Part shown: positions 1-9,965 of the stretch, piece by piece | Layout of the letters: the number at the start of each line of letters is the position of its first letter | Numbering within the stretch: the first letter of the stretch is position 1 | Assembly (NCBI GenBank): GCA_944393005.1 | Contig: CALXYO010000002.1 | Location: 62,001 to 126,000 of the forward strand | From: an uncultured Spirochaetales bacterium | Lineage (GTDB): Bacteria > Spirochaetota > Spirochaetia > Sphaerochaetales > Sphaerochaetaceae | Length of the DNA: 64,000 nucleotides | Direction of reading: 5' to 3' | The notes under the pieces: model-generated | Told to the model about the DNA's origin: nothing | Database searches by the model: none | The model's input: the letters and a program-made list of their open reading frames with translations, nothing else | Translations under genes and position numbers: made by a program

Positions 1-1787
1 TTCTTGCCATCCTCGGCGAGAACGATGCCTGAAACGATGCAGTTATAGAATGCCGGCTTCTCGAAAAGACCTGCTGCAAGCACTGCGAGTGAGTAGAACC
101 AGCCTCTTGTCTGGTCAAGACCTTCGTTGATGAAGTCTGCGGGGAAGTTTGCTTCAAAGCGTTCCTTGTTCTCAAACGGGTAATGCATCTGGGCATAAGG
201 CATGCTTCCTGATTCAAACCAGCAGTCAAGCACATCAGGCACCCTTCTCATGGTTCCCTTGCCGTCCGGGCTGGGCCATGTGATCTTGTCAACAAAGTGC
301 TTGTGGAGGTCTTCCACCTTATGACCGCACTTCGCTTCAAGCTCGGCAACAGAGCCAATGACCTCGACATAGTCGGAGCCGTCGCACTTCCATACAGGAA
401 TCGGGTTGCCCCAGAATCTGTTTCTGGAAATCGCCCACTCCCTTGCACCTTCAAGCCACTTGCCAAAACGGCCGTGCTTGATGTGGGATGGGACCCAGTT
501 GACCTCCTCATTGCAGGAAAGCATTATGTCCTTGATCTTCGGAACATCGACAAACCAGCAGCTCATTGCCCTGTAGATGAGAGGAGCACCTGTTCTGTAG
601 CAGAACGGATATGAGTGGAGGTAATTCTCCCTCTTCACGAGCTTGCCGTGCGCCTTGAGCCATTCGATCACAGGCTTGTCAGCATCCTTTACGAACATTC
701 CCTTGAAATCGGCAACCTCGTCAGTGAAGCAGCACTCATCATCAATCGGACAGATTGTCGGAATGCTGGTACCGCGCAGGACTTTGTAGTCGTCCTCACC
801 GAAACCGGGAGCCGTATGGACAATGCCGCAACCGTCTTCAGTCGTGACATAGTCGCCGCAGACAACAACGAATGCACCCTGCTTCCTGAGGTCCGCGAAA
901 TAAGGGAAGAGAGGCTCATATGTCCTACCCTTGAGCTCACTGCCCTTCATTCTGGCAACGACCTTGCAGCCTTTGCCGTCCTTGTAATACTTGTTTACAA
1001 GCTTCTCGGCAAGATAATAATACTCTCCGCCTTCCTCGTCCTGCACCTTCACATAGTCGATATCGGGACCGACTGCAAGTGCAAGATTGCTGGGAAGTGT
1101 CCATGGAGTGGTCGTCCATGCAAGGAAATATGTATTCCCCTCCCCGTCCGCCTTGAAGCGTACGGTCACAGCAGGATCAGTCACATCCTTGTAGCCGCCC
1201 TGGTTGACTTCCATGTTTGAAAGAGGACATGCGAGGGCCGGTGAATAAGGAAGGATGTTGAAACCTTCATAGATGAGCCCTTTGTCATAAAGGGTCTTGA
1301 ACACCCACCAGATGGACTCCATGTAGTTCTTGTCCATCGTGCGGTAGCCGTTCTCAAAGTCGACCCAGCGTCCCATTCTCGTAACGCTCTGCTCCCATTC
1401 CTTCGTATAGCGGAGAACGGAAGCCCTGCACTTCTCGTTGAATTTGTCCACACCATACTCGACGATGGCCTTGTGGCCGGAGATGCCGAGCTCTTTCTGG
1501 ATGAGGCTTTCCACGGGAAGACCGTGACAGTCCCATCCGAAACCGCGTTCAACCCTCTTTCCTCTCATTGTCTGATAGCGGGGGATCGCATCTTTTATCG
1601 TACCGGGCACAAAGTGTCCGAAATGCGGAAGTCCGGTTGCGAACGGAGGTCCGTCATAAAAAACATACTCATTATCTTTCGGTCTGTTTTCAACAGATTT
1701 CTTGAATACGTCATTCTCTCTCCAGAATGAAAGAACGCCCTCTTCCATTTTGGCGAAATCTACCTTATTGCTTACTGGTCGGAACAT
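1..1787 (-). CDS. ileS: Isoleucyl-tRNA synthetase, N-terminal 595 codons (runs off window)
   Basis: Class I aminoacyl-tRNA synthetase that charges tRNA-Ile in the cytoplasm. The visible part is the amino-terminal portion; the rest, including the KMSKS loop, lies outside the window. The HIGH-type motif is HFGH at residues 55-58, after GPPFATGLP. The CP1 editing domain follows, with TTPWTLPSN and [16 protein letters not shown], and then the return to the Rossmann fold ([18 protein letters not shown]). The start is set by GGAGAA a few bases upstream of the ATG. No internal stop is present on the minus strand. The family is certain; IleS rather than ValS/LeuS is supported by the overall motif set. 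Confidence 0.96.
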   Translation of the reverse strand, partial: MFRPVSNKVDFAKMEEGVLSFWRENDVFKKSVENRPKDNEYVFYDGPPFATGLPHFGHFVPGTIKDAIPRYQTMRGKRVERGFGWDCHGLPVESLIQKELGISGHKAIVEYGVDKFNEKCRASVLRYTKEWEQSVTRMGRWVDFENGYRTMDKNYMESIWWVFKTLYDKGLIYEGFNILPYSPALACPLSNMEVNQGGYKDVTDPAVTVRFKADGEGNTYFLAWTTTPWTLPSNLALAVGPDIDYVKVQDEEGGEYYYLAEKLVNKYYKDGKGCKVVARMKGSELKGRTYEPLFPYFADLRKQGAFVVVCGDYVTTEDGCGIVHTAPGFGEDDYKVLRGTSIPTICPIDDECCFTDEVADFKGMFVKDADKPVIEWLKAHGKLVKRENYLHSYPFCYRTGAPLIYRAMSCWFVDVPKIKDIMLSCNEEVNWVPSHIKHGRFGKWLEGAREWAISRNRFWGNPIPVWKCDGSDYVEVIGSVAELEAKCGHKVEDLHKHFVDKITWPSPDGKGTMRRVPDVLDCWFESGSMPYAQMHYPFENKERFEANFPADFINEGLDQTRGWFYSLAVLAAGLFEKPAFYNCIVSGIVLAEDGK

Positions 1788-1903
1788 CTGTTTTCTCCAA
1801 TTATTTTCAATGTTAAAGATAATACTGACTCACCATATTTTGTACAAGTACAACGGAATTCCGAAGAGGACAAACTTCATACTGATTTTACCGCTGAGTA
1901 CGG

Positions 1904-3177
1904 CTAGCAGGTCAGACAGCCTACCGGAACGACACACACCATCTTCGCGGCGGTATGCAAAAGAAGACAAGCCTGTAAGAACCATCAGGAATGAAGGCCT
2001 GTTCATTTTCTCATCATCTATGAGAGAAGAGAGTTTTTTCAGATTGGCAGCACCCTGGTCAATTGCTGTTTTTCCTCCCAGCTTCACTTCAACAAGTCCG
2101 TATTTCCCGTTTCGCAGATGTATGACAGCATCGCATTCAAGATTGTTCTTATCCCTGTAATGCATTACATCTCCATTCAGCATCTGAGCATAAACACGCA
2201 GATCCCGTACACAGAGATTCTCGAAAATGAAACCGAAAGTTCTCATGTCTGATATAAGATCGTCAGGACCTATGCCCAGACTGGCAGAGCCAGAGACGAG
2301 TCAGGAAAATACCTGGTATCAGAAGTCCGGATCGCAGTTCTGGAGCGCAGATTCGGCTTCCAGGCAGACATTTCCTCAATTACAAAGATATCATGGAGAT
2401 GCCTGTGGTAATTGAGAGCAGTGACTTGTGAAAAAGAAACGTTTGCAACGGAAGTATCTGCAGACATCTGCGGCAGTGGGGTCTGGGAGCCCACATTTCT
2501 CGCATAAGAACGGAGAAATGAACGCATCTGCATCTGATTGACAGTTTTTCCATCAGATGTCGTTATCGCTGAGTCAGCAACAGAATCAATGTATTCATAC
2601 GCCATCATCAGTGATGATTCTTTTTTCTGTCAGCCTGACAGGCCCTTGGCCACCCGCCTCTGCAGCATAAATATGCCAAATCGTCGATTTGAAAACTGTT
2701 TTCTCCATATACATCATAATTTTCATCAAACAGGCTGCACAGACTGACCTGCTTCGATGATTCTCCCGATTCTGAAAGTGTCATCGGGCGCATGACAATA
2801 CGTGCTATCCGTCCTGTACCGCTGTGATGTTTTTCATTATCGTCGACAGGGGTTGCAGATCCAGTCAGAATGAACTGCCCATCTTCGTCTCTCCTGTCAA
2901 CAGTGAATCTCATGGCATCCCACAAAGAGGGAACAAGCTGCCACTCATCAATAAGCCGGGAAACTTCACCGCTCAGCAGTCTGGATAGACTATGTTCGGC
3001 AAGATTCCTGTAACCAGCACCTTATTCAGGATCATCCATATATACAATACTTTTTGAAAACTGCTGTGCAGTAGTTGTTTTTCCACACCACTTGGGGCCT
3101 CTTATAAGGACAGCACCCATTGTATCAAGTTTTAGGGAAAGCAGAGAATCTACAATTCTCGGGATATATTTTCTCAT
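1904..3177 (-). pseudogene. Broken AAA ATPase with DUF4143 C-terminal domain
   Basis: Decayed member of the large ATP-binding AAA_14/DUF4143 family (function mostly unknown). Reading from 3177: Walker A as GPKWCGKTT, an in-frame TAA at 3022-3024, then the arginine/sensor part (FILTGSATPVDD, GRIARIVMRPMTLSESG). A frameshift falls in the A6 tract at 2621-2626, then DUF4143 (AYEYIDSVADSAI, RSYARNVGSQTPL). A second shift lies near 2280, restoring GIGPDDLISDMRTFGFIFENL. A third lies in a GT repeat near 1935, after which the frame VVPVGCLTC reaches a natural stop at 1904-1906. One nonsense codon and three frameshifts make function very unlikely. Fragments of it can look like three small genes; they are one relic. 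Confidence 0.88.
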
Positions 3178-3222
3178 ATCATATATTCTACACATATTTT
3201 TTTAAAGCAAGATATTATAAGT

Positions 3223-3260
3223 TGGCGCATTTTCGATATCGCAGCTGGCGCATTTCCGAT
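3223..3260. repeat. Two 15-bp direct repeats upstream of cca
   Basis: TGGCGCATTTTCGAT at 3223-3237 and TGGCGCATTTCCGAT at 3246-3260 differ at one base and are 23 bp apart, about two helical turns. They sit between the start of the dead ATPase gene and the cca start. They could be a regulator site for either gene or a remnant of a repeat array. Confidence 0.55.
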
Positions 3261-3302
3261 CAGACATTCACCAAAAAATCCTTTTATGCTAGAGTCAGCT
3301 GT

Positions 3303-4685
3303 GTGAAGAAAGAATACAGTCTTGATGACAACACACGTGCCCTGGGAAAGATTTTCTCATCTCATGGCTGGCAGCTTTATCTGGTGGGCGGAGCCGTGCG
3401 TGATTACATTCTGGGCATCCCCAATGATGATTATGACTATGCCACCGACGCATCTCCCGATGAAGTCATGGCAATGTTTCCCCATCAATGTATTCCCACA
3501 GGCCTGCAGCACGGCACCGTGACGGTGAGATTCAGGAAGCAGAGCTATGAGGTGACAACATTCAGGAGCGAGGGGGACTACTCCGACGGGCGGCATCCGG
3601 ACAGTGTGAAGTTCGTCCGCTCTCTTGAAAGCGATCTTGAACGAAGGGACTTCACGATCAATGCCTTTGCCGCTTCATGCACCGACGGACACATCATCGA
3701 CATGCACGGAGGCTATGCTGATCTTGAGAATCATACGATACGGGCAATAGGAAATCCCCATGAGAGATTCGGGGAGGATGCGCTGAGAATGATCCGCGCC
3801 TGCCGTTTCGCGTCAAAGCTTGGCTTCAGCATAGAAGATGAGACTTTCAATGCGATAAAGGAAAAAGCCGGAACGATACTGAAAGTTTCGCAGGAAAGGA
3901 TAAAGGACGAGCTTTTCAAGATAATAGGAGGTCCTCTCCCTGTCACAGGCATCGAGCTGATGAGGAAAACGGGTCTCCTTCATTATATTCTTCCCGAGCT
4001 TGAGAGGTGCATAGGAGTTGAACAGGCAGGTTTCCATACGCTTGATGTCTATTCCCATACGCTCAGGGCACTGGAGCATGCCGCAAGACAGGGTTTCACT
4101 CTTTATGTGCGTCTTGCCGTTCTCTTCCATGATATCGCGAAACCGGAATGCAGAAGGGAAAACGGAGAGGAAGGACGCAGATACACATTCTTCGGTCACG
4201 ACAGGGAGGGAGCCCTCATGACTGAGAAAATAATGAAGAGGCTGAAATGTTCAAACAAGGAGACTGAGACGGTCTCCCACCTTGTCGCAGAGCATATGTT
4301 CAACTACTCTCCTTCATGGACAGACGGTGCGCTGAGACGGTTCATCAGAAGGACAGGTGAAGACAATCTCGAAATGCTTTTTGAGGTGAGAGAGTGCGAC
4401 CAGAGTGCCATAGACAATCTCGATCCTTCACTTGACACCCTTTCACAGCTGAAAGAAAGAGTCAGGGCAGAACTTGAGAAGAAGAACGCACTTACAATAA
4501 AGGACCTTGCAGTGGGAGGCAATGATCTCATGAGACTCGGCGTGAAAAAAGGGCCGGCCATCGGCCGAACCCTCAGCTATCTGCTTGATGCCGTGCTTGA
4601 AGATCCTTCACTGAATGAGAAGGAAACTCTTTCCCGCATGGCACTCAGTGCACAGGATTCTCTTTCTCACACTGAAGAAGAGTGA
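3303..4685 (+). CDS. cca: CCA-adding tRNA nucleotidyltransferase with HD domain
   Basis: Class II nucleotidyltransferase that builds or repairs the CCA end of tRNAs, which matters here because neither tRNA gene in the window encodes CCA. About 460 residues from a GTG start at 3303; the open frame reaches further upstream, but that stretch is low-complexity and unlike the family. Visible motifs: YLVGGAVRDYILG (residues 27-38), metal-binding DYD (43-45), RRDFTINAFA (114-123), and an HD phosphohydrolase motif LFHDIAKP (274-281) that points to the CCA-adding type rather than poly(A) polymerase. Poly(A) polymerase remains possible. No strong ribosome-binding site precedes the start, so the exact start is uncertain. 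The 3' end overlaps recJ tail to tail by 41 bp. Confidence 0.9.
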   Translation: MKKEYSLDDNTRALGKIFSSHGWQLYLVGGAVRDYILGIPNDDYDYATDASPDEVMAMFPHQCIPTGLQHGTVTVRFRKQSYEVTTFRSEGDYSDGRHPDSVKFVRSLESDLERRDFTINAFAASCTDGHIIDMHGGYADLENHTIRAIGNPHERFGEDALRMIRACRFASKLGFSIEDETFNAIKEKAGTILKVSQERIKDELFKIIGGPLPVTGIELMRKTGLLHYILPELERCIGVEQAGFHTLDVYSHTLRALEHAARQGFTLYVRLAVLFHDIAKPECRRENGEEGRRYTFFGHDREGALMTEKIMKRLKCSNKETETVSHLVAEHMFNYSPSWTDGALRRFIRRTGEDNLEMLFEVRECDQSAIDNLDPSLDTLSQLKERVRAELEKKNALTIKDLAVGGNDLMRLGVKKGPAIGRTLSYLLDAVLEDPSLNEKETLSRMALSAQDSLSHTEEE

Positions 4686-6789
4686 GCTGCACATTGTCCA
4701 TTCCTTTATAGTAATTGCGGTTCAGGCGGAATACGAGTTTGATCGTATCCCCGACCTCATAGTCAAAGCCTTCGCTGTTGCGGCCACCCCACCACAGGCA
4801 GGGCCACAGTGTACGTCCTATCTGGAGTGTCAGCTTTATATTCCCCTTTGAAGGATCCCCCAGTGTTATTATGTCGGCGATCTTCGCACCTGAGAACAGA
4901 AAGACAAGTGGCTTGTTCGCCTCCCCGTAAGGTTCGAAAAGCTCCACGACCTTCATGAGGTTCAGGTTCATGTCATTCTCGCTTATCAGGGCATCGACAG
5001 AAAGCACTTCCTCTTCCTCGCCCCCGATATCCATCTTCATGACTTCTTCCTCAAGAGCTTTCTTGAAGCCGTCCTTGTTCTCAATCTTCATTGAGAAGCC
5101 TCCGGCTCTTTTGTGGCCGCCGAAGTCCGTGAAGAAAGATGAGAACTTTGACAGGAAATCACGGCAGTTAAGGCTTTCCCTTGAACGTATCGATGCGGAT
5201 ATCCTGTCTCCTTCACACTGGGACAGGACGATTACTGCCGGGGATGATGTGAATTCATTGAGTGCACGGCTTGCAAGGGATCCCGTGAGACCGCGCGGTG
5301 TCTTTCCCGTGTCAAGGAGAATGAATTTTGAGCCGAAGGACTCAAGAGAGGCCTTTGCGGCAGAACGTGATTCATTCCATGCATCCTCTCCGCGTTTCTG
5401 TCTCTCCTTGTTCAGTGAGAGGAGCTTCATGGTGAGATCATACATTTCCTGCTTGTCCTCACTCAGCAGCAGGTCCAGTGCGACCTGAGGACAGCCAAGG
5501 CGTCCTGATGCGTTGATTACAGGCGACAGGTACCACCCTATGTCCTGGGCACAAAGAGGATGTGAGAGAAGATTCTGGGCGGAAAGCAGCTGGATGAGGT
5601 TCTCCCTGGGTCTTGTGGAAAGCTCCTTCAGGCCCAGCCTGACAAGTATGCGGTTCTCATCGGCAAGCGGCATGAGATCCGCGATTGTGCCGATTGCGAC
5701 AAGATCCAGTATCCTGATATAATCGCGGCTCAGGGACGGATACTTGTAGATGCAGCAGGATGTGAAAATGGAGAGCAGCGTTTCTATCTCGCTGTGACCG
5801 TCCGCATAAAGTGCGGCGCGGCTTTCCGTTGTCAGTGTGAAAAGGCTTTTTCCCCTGACACGGGGAATCACGCTTTCCAGCTCACCCCTGAGCTCAATGA
5901 GGGATATGTCGACTGATGAGCCGAATGCCGCCTTCAGCTGTCTGAGCTCGGTCTCCTTGTCAAGGACCATTATCGGGATATTGCGGGTGAGAAGCCTCAC
6001 AAGACGGCTTGACGAGAAATCAACGGCACGGTTCGGCAGCTCCTCCACCACCCTGCTGACAGGGACCAGGTTGTAAAGCTCAACGGCCTGTACGATTGTT
6101 GTTGTATCCTCGCCCGGTCCCGGCTGGGAGTGAAGAAGGATGACCCTGCTTCTGTACAGCGGAGTCGATGCGAAGCGGAGCGCCCATATGAGTTTTGAGG
6201 TGACGGCACATCCTGCAAGATGCTCGAACGGGTAACCGGAAGATGCGACTTTGGGATTGATCAGTGCAAGCGCGTCAGGAAGCTCTTCTCCTGCTATGTG
6301 ATGATCAACGACGACCACGTCGATACCAGCCTGATTGAGCGCATCTATTTCAGCATTGCAGCTTATGCCGCAATCCACAGTGATCACCAGCGACGCACCT
6401 TCCTCCCTGATCGCCTCCACTGCCTTCATTGTCAGGCCGTAAGGATCATCTCCCTGTGGAAGATGAGTGAAGACCTCAATGCCCATTGAGCGCAGTTCCC
6501 TGGCAAGCAGTGCGGTGGATGTTATGCCGTCGGCATCCCTGTCGCCGAAGATGGCAATGCTTTCCTTCTCTTCCTGAGCGGAAAGTATGCGCTCCACCGC
6601 TTCTTCCATGTCGGTGAAATAAAACGGGGAATGAAGATAGTTCAGTCCTGATTCAAGGTAGAATTTTATCTCGTCACCTGTGGTTATGCCCCGGCGTGCG
6701 AATATGTTGGCACACAGAAAACTGACTTTGTATTTCTCGCAGATTCTCCTCACTGTATCGGGAGCAGTTCTATTCAATGTATAGTTCAT
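4645..6789 (-). CDS. recJ: Single-stranded-DNA-specific exonuclease RecJ
   Basis: DHH-family 5'-3' ssDNA exonuclease used in RecF-pathway recombination and mismatch repair. The protein is 714 residues. Motif I is FGDRDADGITST (residues 81-92), where most RecJ proteins have GDYDVDG; the three aspartates (83, 85, 87) are kept. Motif III is VVVDHH (159-164), and the DHHA1 domain carries GGHKRAGGF. The middle region is long for the family. It lies 11 bp downstream of recO on the same strand, so two RecF-pathway proteins are probably co-transcribed. It runs convergently into cca. Confidence 0.94.
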   Translation of the reverse strand: MNYTLNRTAPDTVRRICEKYKVSFLCANIFARRGITTGDEIKFYLESGLNYLHSPFYFTDMEEAVERILSAQEEKESIAIFGDRDADGITSTALLARELRSMGIEVFTHLPQGDDPYGLTMKAVEAIREEGASLVITVDCGISCNAEIDALNQAGIDVVVVDHHIAGEELPDALALINPKVASSGYPFEHLAGCAVTSKLIWALRFASTPLYRSRVILLHSQPGPGEDTTTIVQAVELYNLVPVSRVVEELPNRAVDFSSSRLVRLLTRNIPIMVLDKETELRQLKAAFGSSVDISLIELRGELESVIPRVRGKSLFTLTTESRAALYADGHSEIETLLSIFTSCCIYKYPSLSRDYIRILDLVAIGTIADLMPLADENRILVRLGLKELSTRPRENLIQLLSAQNLLSHPLCAQDIGWYLSPVINASGRLGCPQVALDLLLSEDKQEMYDLTMKLLSLNKERQKRGEDAWNESRSAAKASLESFGSKFILLDTGKTPRGLTGSLASRALNEFTSSPAVIVLSQCEGDRISASIRSRESLNCRDFLSKFSSFFTDFGGHKRAGGFSMKIENKDGFKKALEEEVMKMDIGGEEEEVLSVDALISENDMNLNLMKVVELFEPYGEANKPLVFLFSGAKIADIITLGDPSKGNIKLTLQIGRTLWPCLWWGGRNSEGFDYEVGDTIKLVFRLNRNYYKGMDNVQLTLLQCEKENPVH

Positions 6790-6800
6790 CAGAATTTTCC

Positions 6801-7547
6801 TTAAATCAGATTGTCAAGTTCCAGAAGCGCAGCGGCACTTTTCAGGCTGCAGGCATTTGCGAGATTGTACCACCTTATGCAGTAGCGCATCAGCCGTGAT
6901 GCCATATTGTCGCTAATGATGAAGGACAACCCTTCAGCAAAGCCCGCTTCCTGCGAATCCTTTATATAACGCCGGGCATTCACAGGCAGGATCATGACGG
7001 AATGCATGGTATCACAAAGTGAGCAGCAAGGACTAGCAAGATCGGCTGAAAAGCCGAGGATTTCCTTCTCTTCATAAGCCTTGCCGCATACAGGGCAGAA
7101 TGAAAAGTCCGTGGAAAGTCCTGCTATGTTCACGGCTTTTATGAGGAACTGGGTCACGACTTTCCTGTAATTGTCCTCAGTGATCGAATCAAGGGCAGAG
7201 GAGAAAAGTTCATACCAGGAAGGAGCATCCTCTCCTTTCTGCATCATGATGACTTCGCACATGAGAGCAGCGGAGAATGAGGATGCGAGGGATGAGAGCA
7301 CGTTCTCGTGTATCGAGATTATATTCAGATCAACAAGACTGATCTGGTGACGTTCCTTGTTGTTGTATACATGGAACACCGCTTCGGTGCACAGGCTTGC
7401 CTTCACGGCCTTGCGGCTTTTCTGGGCGCCGTAGACGACAACCCGCCTGAGCCCCCATACGGGACTGAGAAGAGTCAGGATGCGGTCCCTCTCCCTGTAG
7501 CGTTCGCTTTTTATGACAATTGCCGGTGCGCTTTCGTTTCTGTCCAT
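6801..7547 (-). CDS. recO: DNA repair protein RecO
   Basis: RecO anneals ssDNA and helps load RecA with RecR. The 248-residue protein has the N-terminal OB-fold (IVIKSERYRERDRILTLLSP) with the GAQKSRK basic patch typical of the family, a helical middle, and a zinc site of two Cys pairs (CPVCG near residue 158 and CCSLCD about 25 residues later). recJ follows after 11 bp, suggesting a recO-recJ repair operon. The start codon has no good Shine-Dalgarno sequence close by, so the exact start is moderately certain. Confidence 0.92.
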   Translation of the reverse strand: MDRNESAPAIVIKSERYRERDRILTLLSPVWGLRRVVVYGAQKSRKAVKASLCTEAVFHVYNNKERHQISLVDLNIISIHENVLSSLASSFSAALMCEVIMMQKGEDAPSWYELFSSALDSITEDNYRKVVTQFLIKAVNIAGLSTDFSFCPVCGKAYEEKEILGFSADLASPCCSLCDTMHSVMILPVNARRYIKDSQEAGFAEGLSFIISDNMASRLMRYCIRWYNLANACSLKSAAALLELDNLI

Positions 7548-7614
7548 TGCTCAGAAGATGTTACTCCAATTTTCCTCTTTGTTACAGTCAGGACTGTTTT
7601 CCATACGCCGATTG

Positions 7615-7630
7615 TGCTATCTTCTCACAT
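7615..7630 (+). promoter_or_regulatory. Extended -10 element abutting the start codon (leaderless promoter candidate)
   Basis: TGCTATCTT (TGn plus TATCTT at 7618-7623) lies 7 bp before the ATG at 7631. A start site at the usual distance from a -10 box would fall on or next to the A of the start codon. No Shine-Dalgarno sequence is present. Confidence 0.45.
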
Positions 7631-8911
7631 ATGAGAAAAGGACTGCTTTCCGTCATTCTTATCTTCCTATCATCCATTCTGTGTGCCGCGTCCGTACGCG
7701 GTGTGAACATAGAGGATACTTTCGAAAGCACAGACAACCTGTCCCTTTTCTCATTCACCGGTGATGTGGAGGATGCATCATATTATGATGATGTGCATTT
7801 CTATCTTGTGACACAGGCACCGGGAGATGAAGTATATACATGGTTCGGCCACACCGGTCTCATGATGGAAAGCCCGCAGGGCAGTATCATGTTCGACTGG
7901 GGAACATTCTCATTCTCCCCTTCATTCTATCTTGATTTCTGTTTCGGCAGGCTTTACTACACAGTCAGCACAAACCGGGCGGATGCTGTCATAAACCGTG
8001 CCATAAGTGAGAACAGAAGAGTCGAAATAACAGAACTGCCTATGGATGCGGCTGCGAAAAAGGGGCTTATGGAGTTCCTTGCATACAATACACAGAAGGA
8101 GAACAGGAACTATCTTTATCATTACTATCTCGACAACTGTGCAACACGTGTCAGGGATATCATTGACTTCACAGGCGGCGCTTTCAGAGCCTGGGCTGAG
8201 AGCATAATGACCGGTATGACATTCCGTGATCTGTCCACCCTGTACATGAACCGTAACTGGCTGGTAAGCTTCACGCTCAATTTTCTTCAAGGTCCATCCA
8301 TTGACAGGCAGCTGAATCTGTACGAAGCGTGTTTCCTCCCCGACGTGCTGAACAGTGCTGTGAAAACATTCTACTCGCTTGATGGCAATGTTGTTTTCCA
8401 GGGCGATGATGAGAATAATGAAAATCTTCCGCTTGTCTGCACCACACTCATGATCTCACTGGCTCTCACGCTGATCCTTTTCCTCCTCAGACATTTCAGG
8501 CATGAAAGACTGTACGGCCTTGTCTCTGCGGTAATCTGGCTTTATACCGGTATAGCATCATCGGTTCTTTTCTTCATGATGTTCTTCACGAACCACGATG
8601 TGACCTACTTCAACGAAAACCTGATTTTCATGAATCCTCTTGTCTTCATCATCGCATTCCAGAGCATCGCCGCAGTGTTCAGACCAGGTAAAACCAGAAA
8701 AGCCTCAATGTATGCCGCCCGCATTCTGCTGATCCTTTCAATGACGGACATTGTTCTTAAAGGCCTTTTTCCGCTTTCGTTCATACAGGACAATGCGCCT
8801 GTGTTCGCATTCATCCTTCCACTTTACCTGCTCACAGCCTTCCCTGAAAAAGAAAGAAAACAGCAGATCTCAGAGAAAGAAACAGACTGCCGCCGTATGA
8901 ATGCCAGGTGA
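7631..8911 (+). CDS. Exported DUF4105/Lnb-like protein with C-terminal membrane helices
   Basis: 426 residues: signal peptide (1-19, ending CAA), a periplasmic domain of about 270 residues, then about five hydrophobic segments from residue 275 on. The periplasmic domain has the two motifs of the DUF4105 family: TWFGHTGLMM with His74 and YYLDNCATRVRDI with Cys170, a likely His/Cys catalytic pair. This family includes Lnb, the lipoprotein N-acyltransferase described in Bacteroidota, which triacylates lipoproteins by a transesterification-like transfer. That role in this spirochaete is inference; it may act on another lipid or peptide. The gene stands alone, divergent from recO. Confidence 0.75.
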   Translation: MRKGLLSVILIFLSSILCAASVRGVNIEDTFESTDNLSLFSFTGDVEDASYYDDVHFYLVTQAPGDEVYTWFGHTGLMMESPQGSIMFDWGTFSFSPSFYLDFCFGRLYYTVSTNRADAVINRAISENRRVEITELPMDAAAKKGLMEFLAYNTQKENRNYLYHYYLDNCATRVRDIIDFTGGAFRAWAESIMTGMTFRDLSTLYMNRNWLVSFTLNFLQGPSIDRQLNLYEACFLPDVLNSAVKTFYSLDGNVVFQGDDENNENLPLVCTTLMISLALTLILFLLRHFRHERLYGLVSAVIWLYTGIASSVLFFMMFFTNHDVTYFNENLIFMNPLVFIIAFQSIAAVFRPGKTRKASMYAARILLILSMTDIVLKGLFPLSFIQDNAPVFAFILPLYLLTAFPEKERKQQISEKETDCRRMNAR

Positions 8912-8999
8912 ATGGGGATCAGGCAGTCTGTTCCGCCCGATCAATGATGATATCAGAATAATCTGAAGTGACTTTTCTCTTTCACTGAAACAATCTTTC

Positions 9000-9875
9000 T
9001 CAGCACATCTTCATCTGTGACTTTATCCTGCTGACCTCATCAAGAGACAAATCTGTCACTTCTGCAATCTCTTCTTTGCTCATTTTATTTTTCAAAAGCA
9101 GATTCCTTGCGACTTCTGCTGATCTTTCAACTTTTCCTTTGATAATACCTTTTTCAATGCCTTCATCTTCCACTTCTTTCCATACCGAACTCATTTTCCT
9201 CTCTCCTGTCTCACTGTTCTTATATGCGGCCACCGCTTCTCTCAGCTCATTATAATGCATCTTCTCCGCTTCTGTACAATTCAGGTCATATGCCAGCTTT
9301 CCTTCCGGTGTATTCAGATCCATCACACTCGTGTTGAAATATATTATGTGATTGCCGTCATTATACGGACTTCCGTCATCAAAGTATCTCTCAACCTCTA
9401 CTATTGTCTTCTTCTTGTCAAAGTAATCATCATCACATATGACTATCACATATGAGTCCATTATCTCACTGGCTCTCATTCCCTTTGAAAGCATCCTAAC
9501 ATCAAGATGTGCCGAGTTCTCTCTTATCCTCCTCTGTGATGCTCCCTCTCTTCCATTCTGTATTTCCACATTGTAATGGTTTCCCTGAACATCCCTCACC
9601 AGAACATCAAAGACAACCGACCTGTGTTCCACTGAATGGTCATCTGCCTGAAGGATCACTTCATCCACATCTATGTCATGCTTTTCCAGTATGACCGTTA
9701 TGAGAAGTGTTATGCACTCCGGTCTGTCCTTCATGACAAGACGGAAGAAAGAATCATCAAGAAGTGTGAGCCTGTCCAATCTCTCCCTTACTTTCCTGTC
9801 AACCGTGACACTCTGATACCTGAGTGTCTTCTCACATACCATGCTGCCGTATTCTGTTTCCGCTTCATCTGTCAA
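9000..9875 (-). CDS. Rpn-family PD-(D/E)XK recombination-promoting nuclease/putative transposase
   Basis: 291 residues with the PD-(D/E)XK core: VVFDVLVRD (Asp90), then YNVEIQ (Glu104, Gln106). The N-terminal stretch RLDRLTLLDDSFFRLVMKDRPE is typical of the Rpn/PDDEXK_2 group. The C-terminus has a short helical tail (KMSKEEIAEVTDLSLDEVSRI) that looks like a small helix-turn-helix. Rpn proteins promote RecA-independent recombination or act in phage defence; many genomes carry several copies. A TTG start at 9875 is chosen because GGAGG lies 8 bases upstream; the ATG 11 codons inside has no such site. The gene is alone. Confidence 0.82.
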   Translation of the reverse strand: MTDEAETEYGSMVCEKTLRYQSVTVDRKVRERLDRLTLLDDSFFRLVMKDRPECITLLITVILEKHDIDVDEVILQADDHSVEHRSVVFDVLVRDVQGNHYNVEIQNGREGASQRRIRENSAHLDVRMLSKGMRASEIMDSYVIVICDDDYFDKKKTIVEVERYFDDGSPYNDGNHIIYFNTSVMDLNTPEGKLAYDLNCTEAEKMHYNELREAVAAYKNSETGERKMSSVWKEVEDEGIEKGIIKGKVERSAEVARNLLLKNKMSKEEIAEVTDLSLDEVSRIKSQMKMC

Positions 9876-9965
9876 TGCGGAATCCTCCGCTGTTATTAAA
9901 GATTCGGAACTCCTTTTATGTGTTCCTTATCTCTATACTCAAAAATGTCCGTTTCTGGCTAAAAA

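Noticed and set aside
297..1220. Long plus-strand open frames opposite ileS
   Set aside because: They mirror the ileS codons, have no ribosome-binding sites and no recognisable family; ileS on the minus strand is certain.
1904..3177. Programmed frameshifting in the ATPase gene at the A6 tract
   Set aside because: The gene also has a nonsense codon and two further shifts, so decay explains it better than recoding.
3120..3302. N-terminal extension of cca from the upstream TTG
   Set aside because: The extra 61 residues do not resemble the family, cross the direct repeats and overlap the start of the opposing pseudogene.
8884..8931. CAGACTGC/GCAGTCTG inverted repeat as terminator for the Lnb-like gene
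   Set aside because: Arms are over 30 bp apart and no T run follows.
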